Shown: piece after piece, positions 26,106-35,461 of the stretch
Layout of the letters: each line of letters opens with the position of its first letter
How positions within the stretch are numbered: position 1 is the first letter of the stretch
NCBI RefSeq assembly: GCF_001482365.1
Contig: NZ_CP013255.1
Coordinates: forward strand, 1 to 64,000
Reading direction: 5' to 3'
Source: Kocuria flava
Lineage (GTDB): Bacteria > Actinomycetota > Actinomycetes > Actinomycetales > Micrococcaceae
Length of the DNA: 64,000 nt
The notes under the pieces: model-generated
Seen by the model: only the letters and a program-made list of their open reading frames with translations
Database searches by the model: none
Told to the model about the DNA's origin: nothing
Program-made: the position numbers and the translations under genes

Positions 26106-27341
26106 TCAGTTGAAGGCCGAGATCCCGGTGATGTCCCGGCCCACGAGCAGGGCCTGGATGAAGTCGGTGCCCTCGTAGGTGGAGACGACCTCCATGTCCG
26201 TCATGTGCCGGATGATGTGGTTCTCCAGCAGCAGCCCGTTGCCTGCCAGGAGGTCGCGGGCCTCGTTGCAGATCCACTTCCCCTTCTGCGCGGTGGCCAT
26301 CTTCACCATCGAGGCCTGCGCGTTGGACAGCTGCCCCCGGTCGGCGAGCTCGGCCATCCGGTCGCACAGCAGCTGCATGGCGGTGAGCTCGCTGAGCATG
26401 TTCGCCAGCCGGGACTGCACGAGCTGGTAGCTGCCGATCGCGTGGCCGAACTGCTTCCGGCGGGAGGCGTAGTCGGCGGCGATCTCGAACGCGGCCATCG
26501 CGTGGCCCACGGCCTCCCACGCGGCCCCGCCCCGGGTGGCCTGCAGCACGCGGGAGACGTCCTTGAAGGACCGGCAGTGCTCCAGCCGGTTGGCCGCGGG
26601 CACCCGCAGGCCCTCCAGCACGATGTCGGCCTGCTGGATCGCCCGCTTGCCGACCTTGCCGGTGATGACCTCGGGCCGGTAGCCGGCCGGGTGCTCGCCG
26701 GCGTCGGTCTTCTCGACGACGAAGGCGTTGACCTTCCCGTCCTCGGTGTTGCGCGCGAACAGCACGACGACGTCGGCCGCGTGCCCGTTGCCGATCCAGC
26801 GCTTGTGCCCGTCGATCACCCAGCAGTCCCCGTCCCGGCGGGCGGTGGTCTCCAGGGCCACCGAGTCGGAGCCGTGCTCGGGCTCGGTGAGGGCGAACGC
26901 CCCGGTCTTCTCCAGCCGGGCCATGGCCGGCAGCCAGCGGTCCTTCTGCTCCTCGGACCCGAGCATGTTCAGCGCGCCCATGCACAGGTTGCCGTGCACG
27001 CCCAGGAACGTGTTGATGCTGCCGTCCACCCGCGCCATCTCGCGGGCGACCATCCCGGCGGCCTTCCGGCTCATCCCCGGGCAGCCGTGGCCCTGGATGG
27101 TGGTGCCGATGATGCCCAGCTCGGCCAGGCCGGGCAGCAGCTCCCAGGGGAACTCGGCGCGCTCCCAGTAGTCGTTGATCAGGGGCAGCACCTGCTGCTC
27201 GGCGAAGGCGCGCACGCGGTCGCGCACGGCGATCTCCTCGGGGCTGAGGTCGTCGTCGAGCCGGAAGTAGTCGGAGGTCGCGGCGCCGGCGGGAACGGCC
27301 TCCGGGGACGCGGTCGAGGGAGCGCTGGAGGTGGTGGTCAT
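26106..27341 (-). CDS. acyl-CoA dehydrogenase (glutaryl-CoA-dehydrogenase-like)
   Basis: A 411-residue FAD enzyme introducing the 2,3-double bond of an acyl-CoA. FAD-binding segments FALTEPEHGSDSVALETTA and HKRWIGNGHAADVVV are clear. Catalytic Glu390 lies in STYEGTDFIQ near the C-terminus, the position used by short-chain and glutaryl-CoA dehydrogenases. The ATG at 27341 has AAAGGA eight bases upstream. It sits between the MFS gene and thiolase in the operon. A second, divergent enzyme of the same group lies at 36457. Confidence 0.92.
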   Translation of the reverse strand: MTTTSSAPSTASPEAVPAGAATSDYFRLDDDLSPEEIAVRDRVRAFAEQQVLPLINDYWERAEFPWELLPGLAELGIIGTTIQGHGCPGMSRKAAGMVAREMARVDGSINTFLGVHGNLCMGALNMLGSEEQKDRWLPAMARLEKTGAFALTEPEHGSDSVALETTARRDGDCWVIDGHKRWIGNGHAADVVVLFARNTEDGKVNAFVVEKTDAGEHPAGYRPEVITGKVGKRAIQQADIVLEGLRVPAANRLEHCRSFKDVSRVLQATRGGAAWEAVGHAMAAFEIAADYASRRKQFGHAIGSYQLVQSRLANMLSELTAMQLLCDRMAELADRGQLSNAQASMVKMATAQKGKWICNEARDLLAGNGLLLENHIIRHMTDMEVVSTYEGTDFIQALLVGRDITGISAFN

Positions 27342-27390
27342 GGTTAGTCCTTTCGTCGGCGGGTCGCAGGACCCGCGGTGGAGACAATGG

Positions 27391-28794
27391 TTAGGGATGT
27401 CGGGGCTTGCCCCGGTTGGCCCTCAATGCGGTGAACATGGCCAGACCTGTCAGCGAAACTGCGGGGAAAATCAGCAAGGATGCGTTGGTCGCGTATGCCA
27501 GGGAGACCCCGGAGTAGCCGAGTGCCATGGCGAGGAAGCGGAGCATGTTATGGATGCCAATCGCGGTTCCCGCGCGCCCGGCTGGGGAGAGGACGAGCTC
27601 CGTGGCCGCCGCGCTCTGGGTGAAGGCGATGCCGGTCCCGGCGAGCAGGAGCCCTAAGATCACCAGGGACACGATCACCCAGCGAGCCACGCCGAGATCG
27701 GACGAGACCAAGGCCAGTGTGATCACCGGGGCGGCGACTACGAGTATCAGGACGCCGCTGCTCAGTTGTGTACTGGTGCCACGCTGGCGGCCTAATCGCC
27801 CGGCTACAGGTCCTGCCACGATCATGGCCAGCGCCAGGGTGAAGACCACAACTCCGATCTGTGCCGGCCCTAGATCCAGTTTCGAGGCCAGGAACAACGG
27901 CACGGCCACGATGGAGACCGCCATCGAACCCATAGCCAGCCCGGCACCGGCCGCGGCAGTCAGGTATCCCGGGTCGCGCAGAAGAGCGGGATCCAGCAAT
28001 GGGCCCGGCGTTCCAGCGTGCTCGGCGGCGAATCTCGCGCGCCGTCGGCAGAGATGACCGAACATGGTCCAGCTGCCAATCGCGCAAATCGTCAGCAATG
28101 TCACGCCCACCCAGGGCCCACCCTGTCCGGCCAGCAGTATGGCGGTCGCTGTCGATCCGCCCCCGGCGACGAGCCAGAACATCGCAGAAGCGTGCGTGGG
28201 CGGGCGCCGCCGGGCCACGGTCGGCATGGAGACCGCGAGCAACACCATCATGACGAGCACCAGTGTCGCGTGCGTGATGAAGACATACCGCCAGCCGAGG
28301 ACCTCGGTGACAACCCCGCCGAAGGGCGGACCGACTGCCTGGCCCAAGCCGATGGCCGAGGCCCAGGCGCCCATGGTCTGCGCGGTCCGTTCCGGCCACA
28401 GACTCATCAGGGCGGCCTGCACACACGGAGGAATCGCGCTGCATGCGGCGCCCTGAACTGCACGGGCGGCGATCAGCGTCTCCATCCCGGGAGCCAGAGC
28501 CGCCGCTATTTCGGCCAACACCATAATCCCGAGGGCTGAAACGAGGAAAATCTTGGTCCCGAAGCGGTCGCCTGACCACCCGGCTAACGGCACAACCGTA
28601 GCCATGGCGATCGTGAAGGCGCTCACGGCCATAACCGACTGCTGGGATGTCATGCCCAGTTCCGTCTGGATCACATACAGCGGCGCATTGATCACGTTCG
28701 CCGACAGGGTACCCAGCGCGGTCGTCCCGAGCAGCGCCGGATATGCGATCCGCCCTCCACTGTTGCCGGAGCGCCCCAGCGATGCGGCACTCAT
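27391..28794 (-). CDS. MFS transporter, DHA2-like
   Basis: A 467-residue membrane protein with about fourteen hydrophobic segments. The typical motif A variant GWSGDRFGTKIFLVS lies after the second helix, and an antiporter-like motif GLGQAVGPPFGG follows. The family mostly exports hydrophobic compounds. Its ATG overlaps the thioesterase stop (ATGA). Position inside a catabolic operon suggests efflux of substrate or toxic intermediates, or uptake. Direction is not deducible. Confidence 0.88.
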   Translation of the reverse strand: MSAASLGRSGNSGGRIAYPALLGTTALGTLSANVINAPLYVIQTELGMTSQQSVMAVSAFTIAMATVVPLAGWSGDRFGTKIFLVSALGIMVLAEIAAALAPGMETLIAARAVQGAACSAIPPCVQAALMSLWPERTAQTMGAWASAIGLGQAVGPPFGGVVTEVLGWRYVFITHATLVLVMMVLLAVSMPTVARRRPPTHASAMFWLVAGGGSTATAILLAGQGGPWVGVTLLTICAIGSWTMFGHLCRRRARFAAEHAGTPGPLLDPALLRDPGYLTAAAGAGLAMGSMAVSIVAVPLFLASKLDLGPAQIGVVVFTLALAMIVAGPVAGRLGRQRGTSTQLSSGVLILVVAAPVITLALVSSDLGVARWVIVSLVILGLLLAGTGIAFTQSAAATELVLSPAGRAGTAIGIHNMLRFLAMALGYSGVSLAYATNASLLIFPAVSLTGLAMFTALRANRGKPRHP

Positions 28795-29246
28795 GCACGG
28801 TTGTCCCTGACAGCTGCCGGCTCCGAGGCAACGATTTCGTCCGTAACGACGATGTCCTCCAGCGCCGCCCGCACGGTGTCTGGTAAGGGGACAGACCGGC
28901 CCGTGGCCGGGTCCATCTGCACGAGCACCGTCCGGGCTCGCGCCGCCACCTGACCGTACTGCAGAAGCTCGTAGGCCACTGTGTAAGACGACCGACCCAA
29001 CCGGGACACCCAGACGCGGGCCGTGAGCTCGGGCCCATGGTCAATGGGCCGCAGATAGTCCAGGTTGAGTGACACCACCACGCGCGGTCTAATTGGGTCA
29101 GGAATGCCGTCCGCGCCCATCCAATGGGCGATCGCAGCCAGCCGCGCCTCCTCGATCAGCGTGACGACTCGGGCGTTGTTGACGTGGCGGTTGATGTCCT
29201 GGTCAGACCACCGGACGGGTAGGACCGTGGTGAACACTGAACTCAT
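28791..29246 (-). CDS. acyl-CoA thioesterase (4HBT hot-dog fold)
   Basis: A 151-residue hot-dog protein. RWSDQDINRHVNNARVVTLI at residues 12-31 is the 4HBT active-site region (Asp, Asn), followed by EEARL and later VVSLNLDYLRPI. It would release CoA from acyl-CoA intermediates, relieving CoA trapping. It overlaps both neighbours by four bases (ATGA on each side), so it is tightly coupled to the CoA-transferase and the transporter. Confidence 0.88.
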   Translation of the reverse strand: MSSVFTTVLPVRWSDQDINRHVNNARVVTLIEEARLAAIAHWMGADGIPDPIRPRVVVSLNLDYLRPIDHGPELTARVWVSRLGRSSYTVAYELLQYGQVAARARTVLVQMDPATGRSVPLPDTVRAALEDIVVTDEIVASEPAAVRDNRA

Positions 29247-30457
29247 GACGCCTGCCGGGCGGCGGGCTGGGCGTTGCGCAACCAGGTCAAGATCGTGTCC
29301 CGGTCGCCGTCGAGCCGCGGCGGGGCCTGCGTGTAGTCGACCGGGGTGCGGCTGAACTCCACCGGGTGGCGGACCGTGGGGATCTCGCGGTCCCCCGACC
29401 CGGCGAGGACCACCGGGTCCAGGCCGAGCCCCTCGGCGAACCGGACGCCCTCGTCCACCCCGAGGATCGGGGCGCAGGGCACCTGCACGGCCTTGAGCCG
29501 CTCGAACCAGTCCTCGGCGTCCCGGGCGGCGAGCCGCTCGATCATCAGCCGGCGCAGCTCCACCCGGTTCGCGTTGCGCGCGGACACCGTGCGGAACCGC
29601 TCGTCCTCGGCCAGCTCCGGGGCCCCGAGGCACCGGCAGAGCCGGGCGAACTGCCCGTTGTTGCCCACGGCGATGACGATGTCCTTGTCCCGGGCGGGGA
29701 ACGGCTCGTAGGGGTAGAGGCTGGGGTGCTCGTTGCCCATCCGGGTGGGCACGCTGCCGCCGGCCACGTAGGCGGCGGACTGGTTGACCAGCCCGGACAG
29801 GGCCGAGGTGAGCAGGTTCAGCTCCACGTGCTGGCCCGCCCCGGAGGCCTGGCGCTCGTGGAAGGCGCCGAGGATGCCGGTGGCCGCGTGCAGGCCCGTG
29901 ATGACGTCGAAGAGGGCCACCCCGGCCCGGTACGGCTCGCCGTCCTGGCTGCCGGTGAGGCTCATCATCCCGGAGAGGGCTTGGGCCAGCAGGTCGTAGC
30001 CGGGCAGGTCGGCGCCGCCGGCGGTGCCGAAGCCGGTGATCGAGGCGTAGACGAGGTCCGGGCGCCACGCGCTGACGCTCTCGTAGTCGAGGCCGTAGCG
30101 GGCCAGTCCGCCGGGCTTGAAGTTCTCCACGAGGATGTCCGCCCGGGCGATGATCTGCTCCACGACCTCCAGCTGCTCGGGGTCGGCGAAGTCCAGGGCG
30201 ATCGAGTGCTTGTTCCGGTTGACCGAGAGGAAGAAGGTGCTCTCGCCGTCCCGGTGGGGCGGAACCCACGCGCGGGCGTCGTCCCCGGCGGTGGACTCCA
30301 CCTTGATCACGGTGGCGCCCATGTCCGCCAGGAGCATGGTGCAGTAGGGCCCGGCGAGCACGCGGCTGAGGTCCGCGACCACCACCCCGGCGAGCGGGCC
30401 GGTGCCGGGGCGGCCGAAGATCTCCTGCAGGACGCGCAGGTCCTCGAACTGGCTCAT
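29243..30457 (-). CDS. family III (CaiB/BaiF) CoA-transferase
   Basis: A 404-residue enzyme moving CoA between carboxylic acids. VVADLSRVLAGPYCTMLLAD near residue 26 and PGYD (Tyr154) are family features. Asp184 in VALFDVITG aligns with the catalytic Asp169 of formyl-CoA transferase. Its likely role is activation of the imported or generated acid without ATP, with succinyl-CoA or a cycle product as donor (inference). It is followed by thioesterase overlap and preceded by a 3-hydroxyacyl-CoA dehydrogenase. Confidence 0.92.
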   Translation of the reverse strand: MSQFEDLRVLQEIFGRPGTGPLAGVVVADLSRVLAGPYCTMLLADMGATVIKVESTAGDDARAWVPPHRDGESTFFLSVNRNKHSIALDFADPEQLEVVEQIIARADILVENFKPGGLARYGLDYESVSAWRPDLVYASITGFGTAGGADLPGYDLLAQALSGMMSLTGSQDGEPYRAGVALFDVITGLHAATGILGAFHERQASGAGQHVELNLLTSALSGLVNQSAAYVAGGSVPTRMGNEHPSLYPYEPFPARDKDIVIAVGNNGQFARLCRCLGAPELAEDERFRTVSARNANRVELRRLMIERLAARDAEDWFERLKAVQVPCAPILGVDEGVRFAEGLGLDPVVLAGSGDREIPTVRHPVEFSRTPVDYTQAPPRLDGDRDTILTWLRNAQPAARQAS

Positions 30458-30502
30458 GTCGTCTCTCCTCGTGGTTCGGTGGGTGCGGCGCGCGGGTGGC
30501 GC

Positions 30503-31384
30503 TCAGCCGGCGTACTCGTACCAGCCGCGGCCGGTCTTGCGGCCGTAGCGGCCCTGCTCGTAGAGCTTCTGCACGGAGGGGTGCGGCAGGTCCGCGGGGT
30601 CCCCGCTCTGCTCGTGCTCGGACAGCCGGATCAGGTAGGACACGTCGATGCCCACCAGGTCCATGAGCTCGAAGGGGCCCATCGGGTGGCCCAGGGCCGT
30701 TCGGGCGGCCACGTCGATGTCCTGGAAGCTGGCCACGCCGTCGGCCTCCAGGCGCAGCGCCTCGTCCCGCAGGGCCCCGAGGAGGCGGTTGGCCACGAAG
30801 CCGGGCACCTCCCGGTTCAGCCGCACCGGCTGCTTGCCGAGCCGGCGGGCCAGCTCGAGGGTGGTCTCCACGGTCGCGTCCGAGGTCTGCGGGTTGCGCA
30901 CCACCTCGACGCAGGCCATGACCAGCGCCGGGTTGAAGAAGTGCATGTTGCACACGCGGTCCCCGCGCCCGGTGGCGTCCGTCAGCAGGGAGGAGGGGAT
31001 GGTGGAGGAGTTGGTCGCCAGGATCGCGTGCTCGGGGGCGGCCTCGTCCAGGTCGGCGAACAGCTGCCGCTTGATGTCCAGCCGCTCCACGGCGGCCTCG
31101 AGCACGAAGTCGGCGGTGCGGGCGGCCTCCAGCGAGTCGGTGGTGTACGCCATCCGGGCCAGGGCGGCGTCGACCTCCTCCCGGCTGCGGGCGCCCTTCT
31201 CGGCGAGCCGGCCGAGGCGGCGGTGCACCTCGTCGCGGGACCGGTCGAGGGCGGCGGGGTCGAGGTCGCTGATGGTGACGGGATAGCCGGCCAGGGCGAA
31301 GACCGCCCCGATCTGGGTGCCCATGGCCCCAGATCCCACGACGAGGACGGTCCGGACGGCGTCGATGCTCGGCTGGGGATTCAT
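30503..31384 (-). CDS. 3-hydroxyacyl-CoA dehydrogenase (second paralogue)
   Basis: A 293-residue enzyme of the same family as the one at 24007 but clearly diverged: VVGSGAMGTQIGAVFA (15-30), ATNSSTIPSSLL, and MHFFNPALVMACVEVV with the catalytic His. It ends YGRKTGRGWYEYAG. Two such enzymes in one operon suggest two hydroxyacyl-CoA intermediates of different shape, for example a dicarboxylyl-CoA and hydroxybutyryl-CoA. That split is inference. Confidence 0.92.
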   Translation of the reverse strand: MNPQPSIDAVRTVLVVGSGAMGTQIGAVFALAGYPVTISDLDPAALDRSRDEVHRRLGRLAEKGARSREEVDAALARMAYTTDSLEAARTADFVLEAAVERLDIKRQLFADLDEAAPEHAILATNSSTIPSSLLTDATGRGDRVCNMHFFNPALVMACVEVVRNPQTSDATVETTLELARRLGKQPVRLNREVPGFVANRLLGALRDEALRLEADGVASFQDIDVAARTALGHPMGPFELMDLVGIDVSYLIRLSEHEQSGDPADLPHPSVQKLYEQGRYGRKTGRGWYEYAG

Positions 31385-31461
31385 GTTCGCTCCTTCGCAA
31401 GGCTGCGAAGCCTCGGTTTGGGGGATGTCTCGGTCATGTTCGTGTTCCGGATGTCTGGGGA

Positions 31462-32256
31462 TCAGCCGTCGTCGCGGAAGCGGGCGGGTCGTTTCTCGAG
31501 GAAAGCACTGGCACCTTCGGCCTTCTCATCGGCGGCGTAGAGCAGCGACTGGGCCAGCCGCTCGAGCAGCAGCCCGGTGCGCTGGTCTGTCTCGGCTCCG
31601 TTGCGCACCACGAGCTTGGCCAGGCGCACGGCTAGCGGGCCTTTGGCAAGGATGGTTCGTGCGGTCGCGTGTGCGGTATCCATCAGCTCCTCGGCCGGGA
31701 CCACGCTGGTCACCAGCCCGATGCGTAGGGCCTCTTCGGCGTCGATGATCCGGCCGGTGAGGATCATCTCCTGGGCTCGGCCCAGGCCGACGAGCCGGGA
31801 CAACCGTTGGGTGCCGCCGGCTCCGGGGAGGATGCCGAGGTTGGTCTCGGGCAGGCCGAAGCGGGCGTTGGCGGCGGCAATGCGGATGTCGCAGGACATC
31901 GCCAGCTCATTGCCTCCGCCCAGCGCGAAGCCGTTGACTGCGGCGATCGTGGGCAGCTCGAGGTCCTGGATCCGGTCGTAGAGGCGCTGCATCCGGGCCC
32001 GCAGCCCGTCCTGCAACGTGTAGCCGATCAGCTGGGAGATGTCTGCACCGGCCACGAAGGCCTTCTCTCCCGCGCCCGTGAACACGACGGCGTCGACGTC
32101 CTCTCGCCGCTCGAACGCGTCGAGGGCTGCTTCGATCCCATCCAGCACCCCGAAGTTCAGGGCGTTGCGGACTTCGGGCCTGTTCACCGTGACGACGGCG
32201 ATCCGGTCTCGGACTGTGGTGGTGACCGTCGTCGCGCTGTCCGTGGTGTCCTTCAT
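31462..32256 (-). CDS. enoyl-CoA hydratase
   Basis: A 264-residue crotonase. Both catalytic glutamates are present: Glu117 (GGGNELAM) and Glu137 (GLPETNLGILPGAGGTQ). The oxyanion loop is AGADIS (69-74). It hydrates 2-enoyl-CoA to 3-hydroxyacyl-CoA. It starts 16 bases after the TRAP permease stop, in one operon with the dehydrogenases that use its product. The first 12 residues are a Thr-rich extension. Confidence 0.93.
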   Translation of the reverse strand: MKDTTDSATTVTTTVRDRIAVVTVNRPEVRNALNFGVLDGIEAALDAFERREDVDAVVFTGAGEKAFVAGADISQLIGYTLQDGLRARMQRLYDRIQDLELPTIAAVNGFALGGGNELAMSCDIRIAAANARFGLPETNLGILPGAGGTQRLSRLVGLGRAQEMILTGRIIDAEEALRIGLVTSVVPAEELMDTAHATARTILAKGPLAVRLAKLVVRNGAETDQRTGLLLERLAQSLLYAADEKAEGASAFLEKRPARFRDDG

Positions 32257-32272
32257 GGCTGGTCCTTTCCGA

Positions 32273-34288
32273 TCAGACGGTGGTGGTGACGGGTGCGTCG
32301 GCCCGATCGGCGGAAGTGCCGTCGTCGCCCTTGGGCCCTGCTTTCACCGTGAGGAAGGTGAGCAGCACGCTCCCGGCCACAAGGACCAGGCCGGCGATCG
32401 CGCTGAGCGGGGCGGGCAGGAACAGCAGGAACCCGCCGAGGGCCGCCGCGGCCCGGGACATGGCGGGCATCCGGCGGTCGAAGCCGACCGTCCAGCCCTC
32501 GATGGCCGACGCCAGGGCATAGACCCCCACGATGCTCAGCACGAAGGCCAGCAGGATCCGCCCGGGCGAGTCCTGAGCGACCAATGCGGGGTTGAGAGCG
32601 AAGCCGAACGGCACGATGTACTTCACCGCGCCCAGCTTCATGGCCGCCACGCTGGTGGCCATGGCGGGGGCCTTGGCTAGGCCCGCCGCGGCGAACGCGG
32701 CCAGACCCACGGGCGGGGTGATGTAGGAGACGGACGCCCAGTAGATGACGAACAGGTGCGCCGCGAGCGGGTTGACCCCCAGGTCGATGACCGCCGGGAC
32801 CATGACAATCGCCAGGAACACGTAGGCGGCGGAGATGGTCATGCCCATGCCGAGGATGAAGCAGGTGACGGCGCCGGCGATGAGGATGAGGACCACGTTG
32901 TCGCCGACCAGCGAGACCAGCTCGCGGGCCAGGGACAGGCTCACGCCGGTGGCGGTCAGGCCGCCGACGATCAGGCCCACGCCGGCGATGATTCCGATGA
33001 TGTTGCTCAGTGTCCGGCCGGAGTCCACGAGGAAGTCGGTGAACTCTCGCAGGCCGAATTTCTGGCCTGGGCGCAGGACGGCCACGATCAGCAGCACGAG
33101 GATCACCCAATAGGGCACCTGCGTCTCGGAGTTCGTGAGGAACAGCAGACCGGTGAGCAGCGCCAGAGCCAGGACATAGGGCCAGCCCTGCACCAGGGTG
33201 GCGAGCATCCGGGGCAGCTGGGCGACGGGTACTCCCTTCAGTCCCTTGCGAGCGGCGTAGCCATCCACCTGCAGGTAGATGCCGAGGAAGTAGAGAACCG
33301 CGGGGATGGTCGCGGCCACCAGGATCTCCGTGTAGGGCACTCCCACGAAGGAGACCATGAGGAACGCCGCGGTGCCCATGATCGGCGGGGTGATGGACCC
33401 TCCGGAGGAGGCCGTGGCCTCGATGCCGCCCGCGTAGGTGGGGCTGAACCCGGAGCGCTTCATGGCTGGAATGGTCATGGGCCCGGTGGTCAGCACGTTG
33501 GAGACCGCGCTGCCGCTCATCATGCCCATCGCGGCGCTGCTGGCCACGGAGACCTTTGCCGCGCCGCCGCGGTAGCGGCCGAAGATCGACATGGAGAGGC
33601 TGTGGAAGAAGTCCGCGCCGCCGGTGTGCTGGAGGGCCACCCCGAAGACCAGGAAGCCGATGAGGATGGTGGCCGCGGTCTGGATGGGCAGGCCCAGCAC
33701 GCCCTCGGCGCCCATGATGTGCACCTGCGCCAGAGTCGGGAGGTCGTATGTGACGCCCTGCAGGACACCGATCGGCAGGTTCTCGGCGACTAGCGGGTAC
33801 AGGGAGAACAGCAACGCGATGATCGTCACCGTCAGCCCGCCGGTGCGGCGCAGGGCCTCGAGGACCACGAGCCACAGCACGAACGCGGCGATCGTGGCGC
33901 TGGTGGGCGCCATGAACTCCCAGCCGTAGTTTTTGATCCGGGTGCCGTTGACCGCGAAGTACACGCACACCGCTGCGGAGACGACCATGAGCAGGACGTC
34001 GAACCACTGGACCCGGCGCTCCCGACCCGGACCAGCGGCGGTGCTGCCGGCCCGGTCATCCTGCTGGGCCTCCACCTGTTGGGCGAGCGGGATCTTACGC
34101 AGGGGGTTGACAATGAACACGACCGGCAGGAAGGCCGCCAGGATCAAGTAGAGGTAGGAGTTGGTGAGCAGGGACAATCCGCCCACGTTCCAGAAGAAGA
34201 CCTGGTTCATGGCCAGCAGCACGCCCAGCACGGTCAGCACGATCACGGCGGCTCGCCACGGGGCCGTCACCCGGGTGTCAGTTCTCAT
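32273..34288 (-). CDS. TRAP transporter fused permease (4TM+12TM)
   Basis: A 671-residue membrane protein joining the small DctQ-like and large DctM-like subunits of a TRAP importer, with about 17 hydrophobic segments. Typical pieces are the ESM-like MMSGSAVSNVLTTGPMTIPA and SGGSITPPIMGTAAF, and near the C-terminus a matching GMGMTISAAYVF and YITPPVGLAAFAAA. The ATG at 34288 has GAGGGAA upstream and overlaps the receptor gene by eleven bases. Fused permeases of this kind pair with TAXI receptors, as here. Confidence 0.93.
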   Translation of the reverse strand: MRTDTRVTAPWRAAVIVLTVLGVLLAMNQVFFWNVGGLSLLTNSYLYLILAAFLPVVFIVNPLRKIPLAQQVEAQQDDRAGSTAAGPGRERRVQWFDVLLMVVSAAVCVYFAVNGTRIKNYGWEFMAPTSATIAAFVLWLVVLEALRRTGGLTVTIIALLFSLYPLVAENLPIGVLQGVTYDLPTLAQVHIMGAEGVLGLPIQTAATILIGFLVFGVALQHTGGADFFHSLSMSIFGRYRGGAAKVSVASSAAMGMMSGSAVSNVLTTGPMTIPAMKRSGFSPTYAGGIEATASSGGSITPPIMGTAAFLMVSFVGVPYTEILVAATIPAVLYFLGIYLQVDGYAARKGLKGVPVAQLPRMLATLVQGWPYVLALALLTGLLFLTNSETQVPYWVILVLLIVAVLRPGQKFGLREFTDFLVDSGRTLSNIIGIIAGVGLIVGGLTATGVSLSLARELVSLVGDNVVLILIAGAVTCFILGMGMTISAAYVFLAIVMVPAVIDLGVNPLAAHLFVIYWASVSYITPPVGLAAFAAAGLAKAPAMATSVAAMKLGAVKYIVPFGFALNPALVAQDSPGRILLAFVLSIVGVYALASAIEGWTVGFDRRMPAMSRAAAALGGFLLFLPAPLSAIAGLVLVAGSVLLTFLTVKAGPKGDDGTSADRADAPVTTTV

Positions 34289-35432
34289 CGTCGGTTCCCT
34301 CGTCCTCCAGCTCGGTCTTCTTCCAGTCCGCCCAGTTCTGCGCGAGCGTCTCCGCCGAGGAGGACTCGACGACGCCGGGCCATCCCTCCCGCATCCGCTC
34401 GCCACGCTCGATGAGCTCCTGGTTCTTCCGCTCGAGCTCCTCGGTCCACACGCCACGCTCCTCGAAGTAGCGGACGGTGCCCTCGTGGAACGGGACCACC
34501 AACGGTTCCTTCAGCACGGCGTCGAAGGAAAACTGTTTCGTGTCCGGGGTGGTGCCCTCGTAGTGCTCGTAGTTCTCCACGATTGCCTTTACAAGGTGGT
34601 AGACCTCATCGGCGTCGCGGGAGGCCGTCGTAGTGATGGGAATGGTGTACTCGAGGACGCGGGCGCTCTCGCCCTTCTCCATCCCGGCGCCATTCGTGAT
34701 TTCACCCACCGTGACCATCGGCATGAGTTCCTCCCAGGTCTCGTAGCGAGCAGGATCCGGGTCGTCGAAGCTCAACCACTTCACATCAATCTTCGAGGCA
34801 AGCTCGTCGATGTTGGACCCGGCAACGTTGTGGTAGAGAGCGTCGATCTGACCCGCCTCGAGACCGGCGATCTGCTCGCCATAGGAGATGGGGACCTTCT
34901 GCACATCGTCCCCGGTCAGGCCGCCGTAGTTGAGGAAGCCCTCCATCTTGTTGTTGATCGAGGTGTTGGCGGTCAGCTCCGGGAACCGCTTGCCCTCGAG
35001 GTCCGCGAAGGAGTCGATGCCGCTGTCCTCGCGCACCAGCAGGCCGTAGTTGCCCAGCGGGGCCCACACCATGCGAATGTCCTGGGGCCCCCACTCCTCG
35101 CTGGCGTACTCGTAGTCGCCCTCGAAGGCGTAGTAGTACTCGTCCCCGGCCCGGGCATAGTCCACAGTGCCGTTCACGAGCGGTGCCAGTCGACCGATGC
35201 CGGTGTCGGCGGTCATCAGGCGCACCTGCACGCCCTCCTCGTTGGTGAGCGTGTTCGCGATCGCGGCGAGATCGTTGTACGTGCCGGTGCCCACGTTGTA
35301 GGTGGACCACACCAGCTGCTGCGGCAAGCCGTTGGCGCCCACCGGCTCGCTCCCCTCGACGCTCGCGCAGCCGGTCACTCCCAGCAGGGCGACGGCGCCC
35401 AGGGCGGCGAACCGTGACTTCGTTGTCCTCAT
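34278..35432 (-). CDS. TAXI-family TRAP solute receptor (lipoprotein)
   Basis: A 384-residue extracytoplasmic receptor. Signal peptide with lipobox LLGVTGC, then QLVWSTYNVGTGTYNDLAAI. Other family features are LVNGTVDYARAGDEYYYAFE and the GLEAGQIDALYHNVAGSN substrate-domain strand. The ATG at 35432 has AAAGG upstream. An earlier in-frame methionine is rejected because the Lys/Arg-hydrophobic signal begins here. TAXI receptors bind glutamate, aromatic acids or other carboxylates in known cases. The ligand is unknown. Confidence 0.92.
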   Translation of the reverse strand: MRTTKSRFAALGAVALLGVTGCASVEGSEPVGANGLPQQLVWSTYNVGTGTYNDLAAIANTLTNEEGVQVRLMTADTGIGRLAPLVNGTVDYARAGDEYYYAFEGDYEYASEEWGPQDIRMVWAPLGNYGLLVREDSGIDSFADLEGKRFPELTANTSINNKMEGFLNYGGLTGDDVQKVPISYGEQIAGLEAGQIDALYHNVAGSNIDELASKIDVKWLSFDDPDPARYETWEELMPMVTVGEITNGAGMEKGESARVLEYTIPITTTASRDADEVYHLVKAIVENYEHYEGTTPDTKQFSFDAVLKEPLVVPFHEGTVRYFEERGVWTEELERKNQELIERGERMREGWPGVVESSSAETLAQNWADWKKTELEDEGTDDEN

Positions 35433-35461
35433 GATGACCTTTCGACGTGCGGTGGAGGTGC

